Source: Acidobacteriota bacterium
GTDB taxonomy: Bacteria > Acidobacteriota > Terriglobia > Acidiferrales > UBA7541
Direction: 5' to 3'
NCBI GenBank assembly: GCA_013289585.1
Contig: JABCZR010000014.1
Coordinates: forward strand, 62,001 to 126,000
Length of the DNA stretch: 64,000 bases
Shown here: one piece after another, positions 17,821 to 25,527 of the stretch
Layout: each line of letters opens with the position of its first letter
Position numbering within the stretch: position 1 is the stretch's first letter
Program-made: the position numbers and the translations under genes
The notes under the pieces: model-generated
Databases searched by the model: none
What the model saw: the letters and a program-made list of their open reading frames with translations, nothing else
Told to the model about the DNA's origin: nothing

Positions 17821-17881
17821 GTGTCTCCTTTGACACAATCATACCCAAATTGGACGAGGCCGGATGTCCGAAAAGAGACAC
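17821..17881 (-). promoter_or_regulatory. Structured leader overlapping the DUF3300 ribosome-binding site
   Basis: On the minus-strand RNA, GTGTCTC (17881-17875) is complementary to GAGACAC (17827-17821), which includes the GGAG ribosome-binding bases. A local alternative pairs GTGTC with GACAC, leaving AAAGGA in the loop. The two pairings are mutually exclusive. A CGGA/TCCG hairpin lies between them. This may be a translational switch or coincidence. Confidence 0.35.
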
Positions 17882-18113
17882 CGCGTGCCATCAGGGACCT
17901 AGGTGCAGTACTGGGGAGCTGCGCCCATCGTTGCAAGTGAATTGGGCTTGCTGCTCCCTTAAACCCGACAGGGTGAATTTTGTTGCGGATTGGTGGAAGG
18001 TGGGCCTGCACGCGAGAGGAAGAATACATCTGCCCCCCGGCAGCGAATGTGGTGGTAGAATGCCGCCATCCTGAGGTCCCCGAATGAAAATCCCGGCAAA
18101 GGAGTCGAAACCC

Positions 18114-19133
18114 ATGGTTCGACGATTAATCGCAATTTGTGCTTGCCTCCTGCTGAATTCCGCATGCCTGGCACAGCAGCAGGCAGCGCCGGCACCGGCC
18201 GCAACACCTGCCGCGGCGCCGCAGCCACAAGGGCCACGGAAGCGCGTGGCGGTGATGAATTTCGAATACGGCACAGTGCTGACATCAGTGCAACAGATCT
18301 TCGGATCGAACCAGGACGTGGGCAAGGGGATTTCCGATTTGCTGGTGATGAAGCTGGTTACGGATGGAAAATATTCGGTGATCGAGCGGGCGGCGCTGGA
18401 TAAGGTGCTGGGAGAACAGAATTTTTCGAACAGCAACCGCGCGGATTCCTCGACGGCGGCGAAGATTGGCAAAGTGCTGGGTGTGGACATGATCATCATC
18501 GGGAGCATCACGCAGTTCGGGCGGGATGATAAAAAGACGACGGTAGGAGGCGGAGGTTACGGACTGGGAAAGTTTGGAATTGGCGGAGTGCAGAGCAAGA
18601 ACTCCAAGGCAGTGGTGGCAGTAACAGCGCGGATGATTGACACGACGACGGCGGAGATCCTGGGCGTGGCGGAAGGAATGGGGGAGTCCTCGCGCGGAGG
18701 AACAAGCCTGGTGGGTGGCGGTGGGGGCTGGTCAGGCGGCGGTGGTGGCGGGCTGGACATGAGCAGCTCGAACTTTGGCGCGACGATCCTCGGAGAAGCG
18801 GTGCACAAGGCCGTGGATTCTCTTGGACAACAATTGGATGACAAGGCCAGCGCGATGCCTACCCACAAGGTCGAGATTGCGGGGTTGGTTGCCGATGTCA
18901 GTGGCAATTCTCTGGTCATCAATGTCGGCAGTAAGGCAGGCGTAAAGATGGGCGACATCCTGCAAATCAGCCGAGTGGTACGAACGGTGAAAGACCCGGC
19001 GACGGGCAAAGTGATCAAGTCGATCACCAACAAAATCGGAGATGCAAAGGTTACGGAGGTGGATGAAAACTCCGCGACGGTCATTTTAGGTGAAGGCGGC
19101 CCGGCGAAGGTGGGAGACGCCGTTTCGAATTAG
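18114..19133 (+). CDS. CsgG/HfaB-like exported protein
   Basis: 339 aa. A signal peptide (1-20) ends around SACLAQQ; the cysteine there is not in a canonical lipobox, so lipidation is uncertain. The core resembles the CsgG family: KRVAVMNFEYG, then GKGISDLLVMKLV, YSVIERAALDKVLGEQ and DMIIIGSITQFG. A Gly-rich stretch (about 200-215) and a C-terminal domain (LVINVGSKAGVKMGD) follow. True CsgG forms the curli secretion pore, but no curli genes are nearby, so a general envelope role is safer. ATG 18114 has AGGAG 9 nt upstream; ATG 18084 does not. The kinase gene follows 106 nt later. Confidence 0.85.
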   Translation: MVRRLIAICACLLLNSACLAQQQAAPAPAATPAAAPQPQGPRKRVAVMNFEYGTVLTSVQQIFGSNQDVGKGISDLLVMKLVTDGKYSVIERAALDKVLGEQNFSNSNRADSSTAAKIGKVLGVDMIIIGSITQFGRDDKKTTVGGGGYGLGKFGIGGVQSKNSKAVVAVTARMIDTTTAEILGVAEGMGESSRGGTSLVGGGGGWSGGGGGGLDMSSSNFGATILGEAVHKAVDSLGQQLDDKASAMPTHKVEIAGLVADVSGNSLVINVGSKAGVKMGDILQISRVVRTVKDPATGKVIKSITNKIGDAKVTEVDENSATVILGEGGPAKVGDAVSN

Positions 19134-19239
19134 CAGATCGATTGCGCCGCAGCGCGTAACTTGTGGAGACAATGACGAGCGAATCCGGTGGCGGGGCTTA
19201 CCCTGGCGAGAAATGGAAGTGCGGCAGGAGGAGTTCGAA

Positions 19240-20805
19240 ATGAGCGACGAAACGGAAATTACGCGAACAGGCGATTACGAAATCCTCGGCGTCCTCGGGG
19301 CCGGAGGGATGGGCAAGGTCTATAAGGTTCGAAACGTGATTTCGGATCGTGTAGAAGCTATGAAAGTGCTGCTGCCGAATCTTGCCGGGCAGAAAGAGCT
19401 GGCGGATCGCTTCCTGCGCGAAATCAAAGTACTGGCAAGCCTGAATCATCCGAATATTGCCGCGCTTCGAACGGCGCTGACCGTAGACAACCAGCTGGTG
19501 ATGATCATGGAGTACGTGGAGGGGACCACACTGGCCGCGCACCTCGAAGGGAAAGCCATCTCATGGGGAGATTCGCTGAATTATATGGACCAAGTGTTGG
19601 CGGCGTTGAGCTACGCGCACAAACAGAATGTAATTCATCGGGACATCAAACCTGCAAACATGATGCTGACGCCGAGCGGCGTGATCAAACTGATGGATTT
19701 CGGGATTGCGCGGTCGGGGAGCGAACTTGGGCTGACGGTGACAGGCACAACGCTGGGTTCATTAGCCTATATGTCGCCGGAGCAGGTGAAATGCGAGCCC
19801 ATTGACGCGCGTTCGGATTTGTATTCGGTGGGGATTTCGCTCTACGAAATGGTGACGGGGCAGAAGCCGTTCAAGGGCGACAGCAATTTCGCCATCATGC
19901 AAGCGCAACTGCAACAGATACCGAGGCCGCCGGTAGAACTCAGCGCGGATTTGCCACCAGCGCTGAACCAGATCATTCTGATGGCCATGTCGAAAGACCC
20001 AGGACAGCGATTCCAATCGGCGGATGCGTTTCGAAATGCTCTCAAGAGCGTTGCCGCGACGCTGGGAACACAAGGAGCTACCGTGCCACTGGCGGCGAAG
20101 GCGACGCCGCGTTCCGGCACGGTGGCTGCCGCTGCGCCCACGATGCAGATGCCTCCACCACAGACAAATGCAGGAGGACACCGGGGCCTGTACATCACGC
20201 TCGGGGCGGTCATCGTACTTGTGGTTCTGGTGGCGGCAGGATTTTCGGCGCCGCGGTGGTTCAAAACGCGCGCGAATGGTGGGACGACTTCGCAAATGCA
20301 GCAATCGACACCAGCGCAGCCGGTTGCGACCGCACCGGAGAGTGGGGCAGGGTCCAATGATGCGGGGGCAACTAGTCCGCAAGTGACACCTCCGCCAGAG
20401 CAGCCAGCCGCACCGAATGCTGCAACGGCGGCGACAACTGCAGCGAGTGGTGGGGAGAAGAAGAACAAGAATTCACAAGCCGCCGGCGGCCAGCAAGGGG
20501 AAAGCCAGACGGCTGCGCAGCCGCCGCGACCTGACCCGGCTCAACTCGCGGAGTTGGACCATGAGATGGATCAGATTAGTTCGCGCGAAGCGGCGGCCAA
20601 TGCGAGTCTCGACAGTTTCCAGCGTTCCCAAAGTTCCCAGGGCCTAGGACTTCGCGGAGACATTGTTTCGGCACAGCAGCGCATGCAGATGTATTCGGCC
20701 AAGGCGCAAGCGGCGCTGCAGGCGCAGGACATCGAGAATACGAAGAAATACCTCGCACTCATGGAAACGGAACTCGGTAAGATCGAGAAATTTCTGGGGA
20801 ACTGA
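19240..20805 (+). CDS. Transmembrane Ser/Thr protein kinase (PknB type)
   Basis: 521 aa. The kinase domain (about 12-275) shows the Gly loop GAGGMGKVY, catalytic Lys42 (AMK), the catalytic loop HRDIKPAN with Asp135, DFG at 153-155 and the MSPE element. A Pro/Ala-rich linker leads to one transmembrane helix (about 317-337). The outer part has a Thr/Ala/Pro-rich stretch and a predicted helical C-terminus (about 430-521) with no PASTA repeats. ATG 19240 is chosen because GGAGGAG lies just upstream; ATG 19213 is an in-frame alternative. It follows a CsgG-like gene and precedes PilZ genes, suggesting envelope signalling. Confidence 0.93.
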   Translation: MSDETEITRTGDYEILGVLGAGGMGKVYKVRNVISDRVEAMKVLLPNLAGQKELADRFLREIKVLASLNHPNIAALRTALTVDNQLVMIMEYVEGTTLAAHLEGKAISWGDSLNYMDQVLAALSYAHKQNVIHRDIKPANMMLTPSGVIKLMDFGIARSGSELGLTVTGTTLGSLAYMSPEQVKCEPIDARSDLYSVGISLYEMVTGQKPFKGDSNFAIMQAQLQQIPRPPVELSADLPPALNQIILMAMSKDPGQRFQSADAFRNALKSVAATLGTQGATVPLAAKATPRSGTVAAAAPTMQMPPPQTNAGGHRGLYITLGAVIVLVVLVAAGFSAPRWFKTRANGGTTSQMQQSTPAQPVATAPESGAGSNDAGATSPQVTPPPEQPAAPNAATAATTAASGGEKKNKNSQAAGGQQGESQTAAQPPRPDPAQLAELDHEMDQISSREAAANASLDSFQRSQSSQGLGLRGDIVSAQQRMQMYSAKAQAALQAQDIENTKKYLALMETELGKIEKFLGN

Positions 20806-20815
20806 GCGGGCTGGC

Positions 20816-21661
20816 TCAGGAGTCGAGGGGCGGCTTAATGTAAGCGGCGCCGTGGCGATAAAGGCCGGCGGTGGGAATCGCCTGAGAGAACACGATTCGA
20901 ATAGGGACGAAGATGGCGCCGCTGCCGGGAGTGAAGGGGACGGCGACTTCCACGCGCGAGCCTTCCGCGTATTGATTGCGACTGCGGAAACTGACTCCGC
21001 CTTTGGACAAATCCTCGCAGACGACGATTTCCTCTTGAAAACCGCGGCGGCGGATGCAAGCCAGCACGCGCGCTTTGACGCGAGTGCGGTTGCGTCGCGG
21101 AATGACGCGATCCTCGACGGAGGGCTGGCCAGAGCCGTTCTGCATGGGGCGAAGTTCGGATTGAGATTCGATCCAGATGGACGGTGAATCGCAATGCCTG
21201 CAAACGCGAGCGATGCACTTGCGGATCTCGAACGATTTGAGTTCCAGTTCGTTCAGATAAGCGACTTCGCGGCGCTGGCAGAAGCTACATTCCATGAGCA
21301 GGCGCGCCAACGCCTCTTCGGCCTTGTGGGGAGCAGGGAAGTCGATGTCCCAGAAATCCGAGCGAATATCGAGGATGTGGATGGCGTAGAGGAAGCCGTT
21401 GGGTTCCTGGTCAATTTCCGCAACGACGCGCGCGCGTGTGGACTTCCAATCGTCGCCTTCCAGCTGACGCCGCAGGTGCAACTCTTGGCCGGTGGCGAGT
21501 TTGTCGGTGATGCGGAGTACGCCGCCATTGCGGCTCACAAGAAGAGTTTCTGCGGTCTGTTTGACGGCAGTGCCCATGTCGGTGACCCACGATGCCTCGA
21601 CGGGCATGCAGAAGCTCACACGGTCACTTTGGCGAAGGCCATCCGATAGAATTATGGTCAT
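20816..21661 (-). CDS. Double PilZ-like protein with a four-cysteine insert
   Basis: 281 aa. The C-terminal PilZ domain (about 185-275) has RxxxR (Arg190, Arg194) and DxSxxG (Asp217, Ser219, Gly222), the residues that bind cyclic di-GMP. The N-terminal half looks like a degenerate second PilZ domain: RQSDR (10-14) fits RxxxR and VSRNGG recalls the second motif. Between them lie Cys125-x2-Cys128 and Cys154-x2-Cys157, a likely zinc site. ATG 21661 is preferred to the longer frame because the shared fold starts there, though only a weak GAGAG precedes it. It converges with the kinase gene, 10 bases between stops. Confidence 0.8.
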   Translation of the reverse strand: MTIILSDGLRQSDRVSFCMPVEASWVTDMGTAVKQTAETLLVSRNGGVLRITDKLATGQELHLRRQLEGDDWKSTRARVVAEIDQEPNGFLYAIHILDIRSDFWDIDFPAPHKAEEALARLLMECSFCQRREVAYLNELELKSFEIRKCIARVCRHCDSPSIWIESQSELRPMQNGSGQPSVEDRVIPRRNRTRVKARVLACIRRRGFQEEIVVCEDLSKGGVSFRSRNQYAEGSRVEVAVPFTPGSGAIFVPIRIVFSQAIPTAGLYRHGAAYIKPPLDS

Positions 21662-21919
21662 AACTCTCTTTGCTAAAGCTTGAATTTGAGAGTAGCACGC
21701 AAATTCGGCGTAGAATGAGCCGCAATCAGGGGGTTTGTCGTTCCAAGTAATAGCGCACACGGACCAAAGCTGGGGCCTCTAACCATGGCTTAGCTGTTGC
21801 CTCTTTCGCAGTTGGTGTTCCTTGAAAGCGCCCCAGGAGGGGAGTTTTCGGGCAAACTATCTGGAGTGGGGCTATCCTTCCGAGGGTCATTCGCCGAATG
21901 ACGCGCGGCCCAAACGACT

Positions 21920-22297
21920 GTGAGCAACGTAATTTCCATGGACGATCGAACGTCAAAAGGCGGGTCACGCGAGCTTTCCGTCCGTGACCGGCGCTACTCG
22001 ATTCGCTACCCGTTTGCCGCGGACGTAGAACTGCTGGACCTGGAGTCCGGGACGAAAACGACGGGCGTAACCTCCGATATTTCCATGGGCGGGGTATTCG
22101 TCTGCACCAGCCGGCCGATGGCGCTGAACAGCCGGGCACGGGTCACGCTTACGCGGAAAGATCAGAAGGTGGAAGCGTTTGCCATCGTCCGAATTGTGAA
22201 GCCCCGAATCGGCATGGGCGTGGAATTCATTGATGTCGAGCCGCCTTATGATGGTGTGCTGGCGCGCTGGGTGGAAGTCCTCCGCAAATCCCGCTGA
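21920..22297 (+). CDS. Single-domain PilZ protein
   Basis: 125 aa with a complete PilZ domain. RxxxR is Arg25 to Arg29 (RRYSIR) and DxSxxG is Asp53, Ser55 and Gly58 (SDISMGG), so cyclic di-GMP binding is expected. No other domain is present, making it a stand-alone effector. The start is uncertain: GTG 21920 and ATG 21938 are both possible and neither has a clear ribosome-binding site. It is divergent from the double PilZ gene across about 260 bases that hold no further gene. Confidence 0.85.
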   Translation: MSNVISMDDRTSKGGSRELSVRDRRYSIRYPFAADVELLDLESGTKTTGVTSDISMGGVFVCTSRPMALNSRARVTLTRKDQKVEAFAIVRIVKPRIGMGVEFIDVEPPYDGVLARWVEVLRKSR

Positions 22298-22330
22298 ACA
22301 AACCTAGATTAAGAAGCTCCAAGAAAATCG

Positions 22331-23206
22331 TCAGGGCCGCGTGTCGAGCGGATGCCTGCTCTTCTCGTAAAATTCGTTCTGGATTTTAAGGCTGGCATCG
22401 TCGGCTTTAGCGGCGCGAATGGCTTCGACGGTGAGTTCAATCCAATTCTTCATGTTCCACTCGCCGAGTTCCCTCCGAGCGACAGACCCGTCGCCCGAAT
22501 AGTGATTGGGGAAGCGGGCGTACCACCAGATTCCGGTGTAAACCGTTTCGGGCAAATTCACGCGCTTTTCGTCGGCGCCGGATTCGCTGGAGGCGCGGTC
22601 GAGGTGTACGAGGTCGGGACGAGAGACCATGGTATTGGCGGTTTCGTTTTCGCCGGCATGGTAATCGATGCCGGTGGACTTTTTCGCGGGGCCGCCGGGT
22701 CGGCTCCTTTCGCCGTCAAGGACATAGACCACGTAATCGTGGGGATTATCCATTTGCGACTGGGCGAAGAGGGGAAGCAGGTGTTCGTTGCCGCCGTGGC
22801 CATTGACGATGACGATTTTCTTGCAGCCGTTGCGCGCCATTTCGTCGGTGGTTTCCTGAAGAAGCTTCAACTGAATATCGAGGCTGTAGGCGACGGTGCC
22901 TGGTTCATGCTTGGCTTCGAAAATCTGGCCGAAATAATATTCGGGAAAGACGACGGCGTATTCCTGCTGCACGGCTTGCAGCGAGGCGTAGCGGACGTTT
23001 AGGAGATCGGTTCCGAGCGGCAAATGGGGTCCGTGCTTTTCAAGGATGCCAAAGGGGAGAAGGCAGGTTCCTTTGGATTGTTGAATCGCCTGGCGGAAGT
23101 CGGCGGCGGTCAGCTCTTCCCACCTGGCGGAGAGTTTGGATTGCGCACGAGCTGAAGCAGCGAAGAGGGAAATCATCAACAGAGCGGATAAGGCGACGCA
23201 TTTCAT
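22331..23206 (-). CDS. Exported creatininase-family amidohydrolase
   Basis: 291 aa with a signal peptide (1-22, SARAQS). The fold's metal ligands are present: Glu56, His58 and Asp67 (ILEKHGPHLPLGTD), His137 (NGHGGN) and Glu186 (HAGENET). Family members hydrolyse cyclic or linear amides (creatinine, formamides) and similar bonds; most are cytoplasmic, so the signal peptide is notable. A strong AGGAGG precedes the ATG. The gene lies 77 bases after the VWFA gene on the same strand and may be the last of that operon. Its substrate cannot be read from the sequence. Confidence 0.87.
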   Translation of the reverse strand: MKCVALSALLMISLFAASARAQSKLSARWEELTAADFRQAIQQSKGTCLLPFGILEKHGPHLPLGTDLLNVRYASLQAVQQEYAVVFPEYYFGQIFEAKHEPGTVAYSLDIQLKLLQETTDEMARNGCKKIVIVNGHGGNEHLLPLFAQSQMDNPHDYVVYVLDGERSRPGGPAKKSTGIDYHAGENETANTMVSRPDLVHLDRASSESGADEKRVNLPETVYTGIWWYARFPNHYSGDGSVARRELGEWNMKNWIELTVEAIRAAKADDASLKIQNEFYEKSRHPLDTRP

Positions 23207-23283
23207 GGAGACTCCTCCTGGATGCCCCGCATTTTAATCGTAACGGTGCCTTTTGGCGCTATTAAATCGATTTGAAGAAGGAA

Positions 23284-25518
23284 CTAGAGAGGGAAGGAGC
23301 CGAACGCTTGCGTGCCGATCGCTGCTGGGTTTTCCTCTCGATTCAGCAGAGCCGTAGGGGTTGGAGTAGGTTCGCGGATGAAAATATGAAAACGCGGGAA
23401 GGAAAAACTTCCCGCTACGTCGTCGATGACGTTGACCTGGCAGATGTAGAGTCCGGGCTTCAGCGATTGGAGCGGCAATTCGATCTGGAAAACGATGGCT
23501 TTACGGTCCGGGGCAGTGACTTCGGTGGCCACCACAGGCTTGGATTCGTAGATTTTCACGCCGTTCTGCAGGAATTCGATGCTGGTGAGAACGCGGACAC
23601 TGTCGCGTGGCGCTTTGATTGCTGGCGCATCTTTTGGTGCGCCTTGCGGAGCGGAGGCGGCTGCGGGCGCGGGGGCGGGATTCTTTCCCTTCGTCGCGTC
23701 GTAGACTTCGTATTGTAAATAGAGATGCTGGTCGGGTGTGAAGACGTGCGTAATGTTAGGAACGAGCTCCATCTGGTCGCGGACGAGAGGGTTCGCGCTG
23801 CCCTTTTTGTTCGTCGCAGGTGAACGAAGGCTACTCAACACCACGGAGCTCATTTTTAGCGGCGTTTTGCGCAAGTCGGGAATCTGGACATCCGTTTCAA
23901 AAGAGCCGATGCGGCCGGTCTGGTTTTCGCGCACGACAAATTTCAGATGGTAGCTGCCAGGAGCGAGGACGAAGCCAGTATTGTACTGGACGTTTTTGCG
24001 GCGGACCTGCTTAGTGCTATCGACCGCAAGCTTCACGGTGTCACGCAACTGCCCGACGCGCACTTTCCCGCCTTCGCGAACTTCGCCGATGATGTCGATG
24101 GTCGCGTTATCTTTGTCTTTTTCGGTTACAAAAGGAATTTGTGAGCCGGGGATGACCAACGAGACTGCGAGATAGTAATGAGAGTCATCCTGACGGAAAA
24201 ACGCGGAGCCCGCGTAGAGAGGAACGTCAACGCGGGGCAATTGAGTCGCGAGTTCGTCTTCCAACTGTTGCTCGCGATCGGCGCGATTCAGATGTTCGAA
24301 ATCCCGGCCAGCGTAATAGCCGGCTCGGAAATCGAGTTTAAGGTCGGGGCGGTTGACCACCACTTTCAAGCGGCGAAATTTCCCATCCTTCAGAGGGTTG
24401 TTGCTGGTGAAGCCTAGAACGTAATAAACGGAGCTATCCTTCTGAACTTGAGAAAAGACCCCGCTGAAATCGTTCGAATCGAAGAAGGCCTTGCCGCCGG
24501 TGTCCGAAGAAAGCGTAGAGAGGGTATCCTGCGAAGCGGCATTGGCGTTCAAATCGTTGAGCACGGATGCGCCGGAATAGGCTGACTGGCCGTGCAAGCT
24601 GGCCGATTGCGCTTCTCCGCCGGGAGGGAACGCCTGTAGGCCGCGAATATCGAGAGAATAGATGGAGACATTGGCTTTGACGGCGGCAGCCGTTGTGGCG
24701 CGTAGGGCGGATTGATTGTCCACTCCCGATTGGGTAATCCCGTTGCTGAAGTAGACGAGACTCTTCTTTTGTGGAAGCTTGCCGAGAGCTTGCATAAGCG
24801 ATTGCAGCGCGAGGAGCTTGCGATCGGCGCTGAAGGTGTTGAAGTCGGTATCGTCAGGAGTGAACGAGCCGCCCGTTTCCGCCGCTCCTTCGGAACTCCC
24901 CGTGGCGCCATTCTCGAAGCCCTGGCCCGCGCCAGAAGTGTAGGCGGACAAAGCGGCGAGGAGCTTGGCTTTGTCATCGGTGAAATCCAGATCCACGCGC
25001 ATATTGGTGGCCAGCGACACCAGGGCGATCAAATCCGCAGGCTGGATTTTGGTCTGGATGAATTTCTTCGCGGCGTCCACGGAGCGGTCAATCTGTTCGG
25101 GATCCATGGCCGAAAAATCAAAAAAGAGCAGGATGAGGCGGCGGTCGCGGGCATCGAGCGAAGGTGGAGCTTTCTTGGCGGAGCGAAGGAGAGATCCGTC
25201 CGCGGCAACGCCGGAGACGGTGCCTTCGGCACCGCCTGCGGCGGCCATCTCGTCTACATTTTCAAAATCAAAAGTGGAAATATTTTGCTTTTTTCCATCT
25301 TCGAGAAGGGTAAAGTCCTCTTTTTTCAGATCGCGGACGAGGTTGCCCTTTTTATCTCGCGCTACAACATTCACCAACACGAGTTCAGTAGTGACTTCAA
25401 TCCGGGCCGGGCTCACGGTGGGCTGGCCGGACTGCTGAGCGAGGGCGAGCGCCGCTAGCTGCAAGACAAGCGCAGTAGCGGTGAAGAGCGAAACGATTTG
25501 TTCCTTAAGCCGCATCAT
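23284..25518 (-). CDS. VWFA-related domain exported protein
   Basis: 744 aa of the acidobacterial VWFA-related type. A signal peptide (about 1-27) is followed by VTTELVLVNVVARDKKG and the von Willebrand A fold, with LILLFFDFSAM as the metal-site strand and a later KSLVYFSNGITQSG strand. The C-terminal half is beta-rich, with a GFTSNNPLKDGKFRRLKVVV segment typical of this group. Its role is unknown; proteins of this type are exported and abundant in Acidobacteriota. It starts 9 nt after the TonB-receptor stop, giving a receptor/VWFA operon. Two adjacent ATGs (25518, 25515) are possible starts. Confidence 0.9.
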   Translation of the reverse strand: MMRLKEQIVSLFTATALVLQLAALALAQQSGQPTVSPARIEVTTELVLVNVVARDKKGNLVRDLKKEDFTLLEDGKKQNISTFDFENVDEMAAAGGAEGTVSGVAADGSLLRSAKKAPPSLDARDRRLILLFFDFSAMDPEQIDRSVDAAKKFIQTKIQPADLIALVSLATNMRVDLDFTDDKAKLLAALSAYTSGAGQGFENGATGSSEGAAETGGSFTPDDTDFNTFSADRKLLALQSLMQALGKLPQKKSLVYFSNGITQSGVDNQSALRATTAAAVKANVSIYSLDIRGLQAFPPGGEAQSASLHGQSAYSGASVLNDLNANAASQDTLSTLSSDTGGKAFFDSNDFSGVFSQVQKDSSVYYVLGFTSNNPLKDGKFRRLKVVVNRPDLKLDFRAGYYAGRDFEHLNRADREQQLEDELATQLPRVDVPLYAGSAFFRQDDSHYYLAVSLVIPGSQIPFVTEKDKDNATIDIIGEVREGGKVRVGQLRDTVKLAVDSTKQVRRKNVQYNTGFVLAPGSYHLKFVVRENQTGRIGSFETDVQIPDLRKTPLKMSSVVLSSLRSPATNKKGSANPLVRDQMELVPNITHVFTPDQHLYLQYEVYDATKGKNPAPAPAAASAPQGAPKDAPAIKAPRDSVRVLTSIEFLQNGVKIYESKPVVATEVTAPDRKAIVFQIELPLQSLKPGLYICQVNVIDDVAGSFSFPRFHIFIREPTPTPTALLNREENPAAIGTQAFGSFPL

Positions 25519-25527
25519 CTTCTTTCT

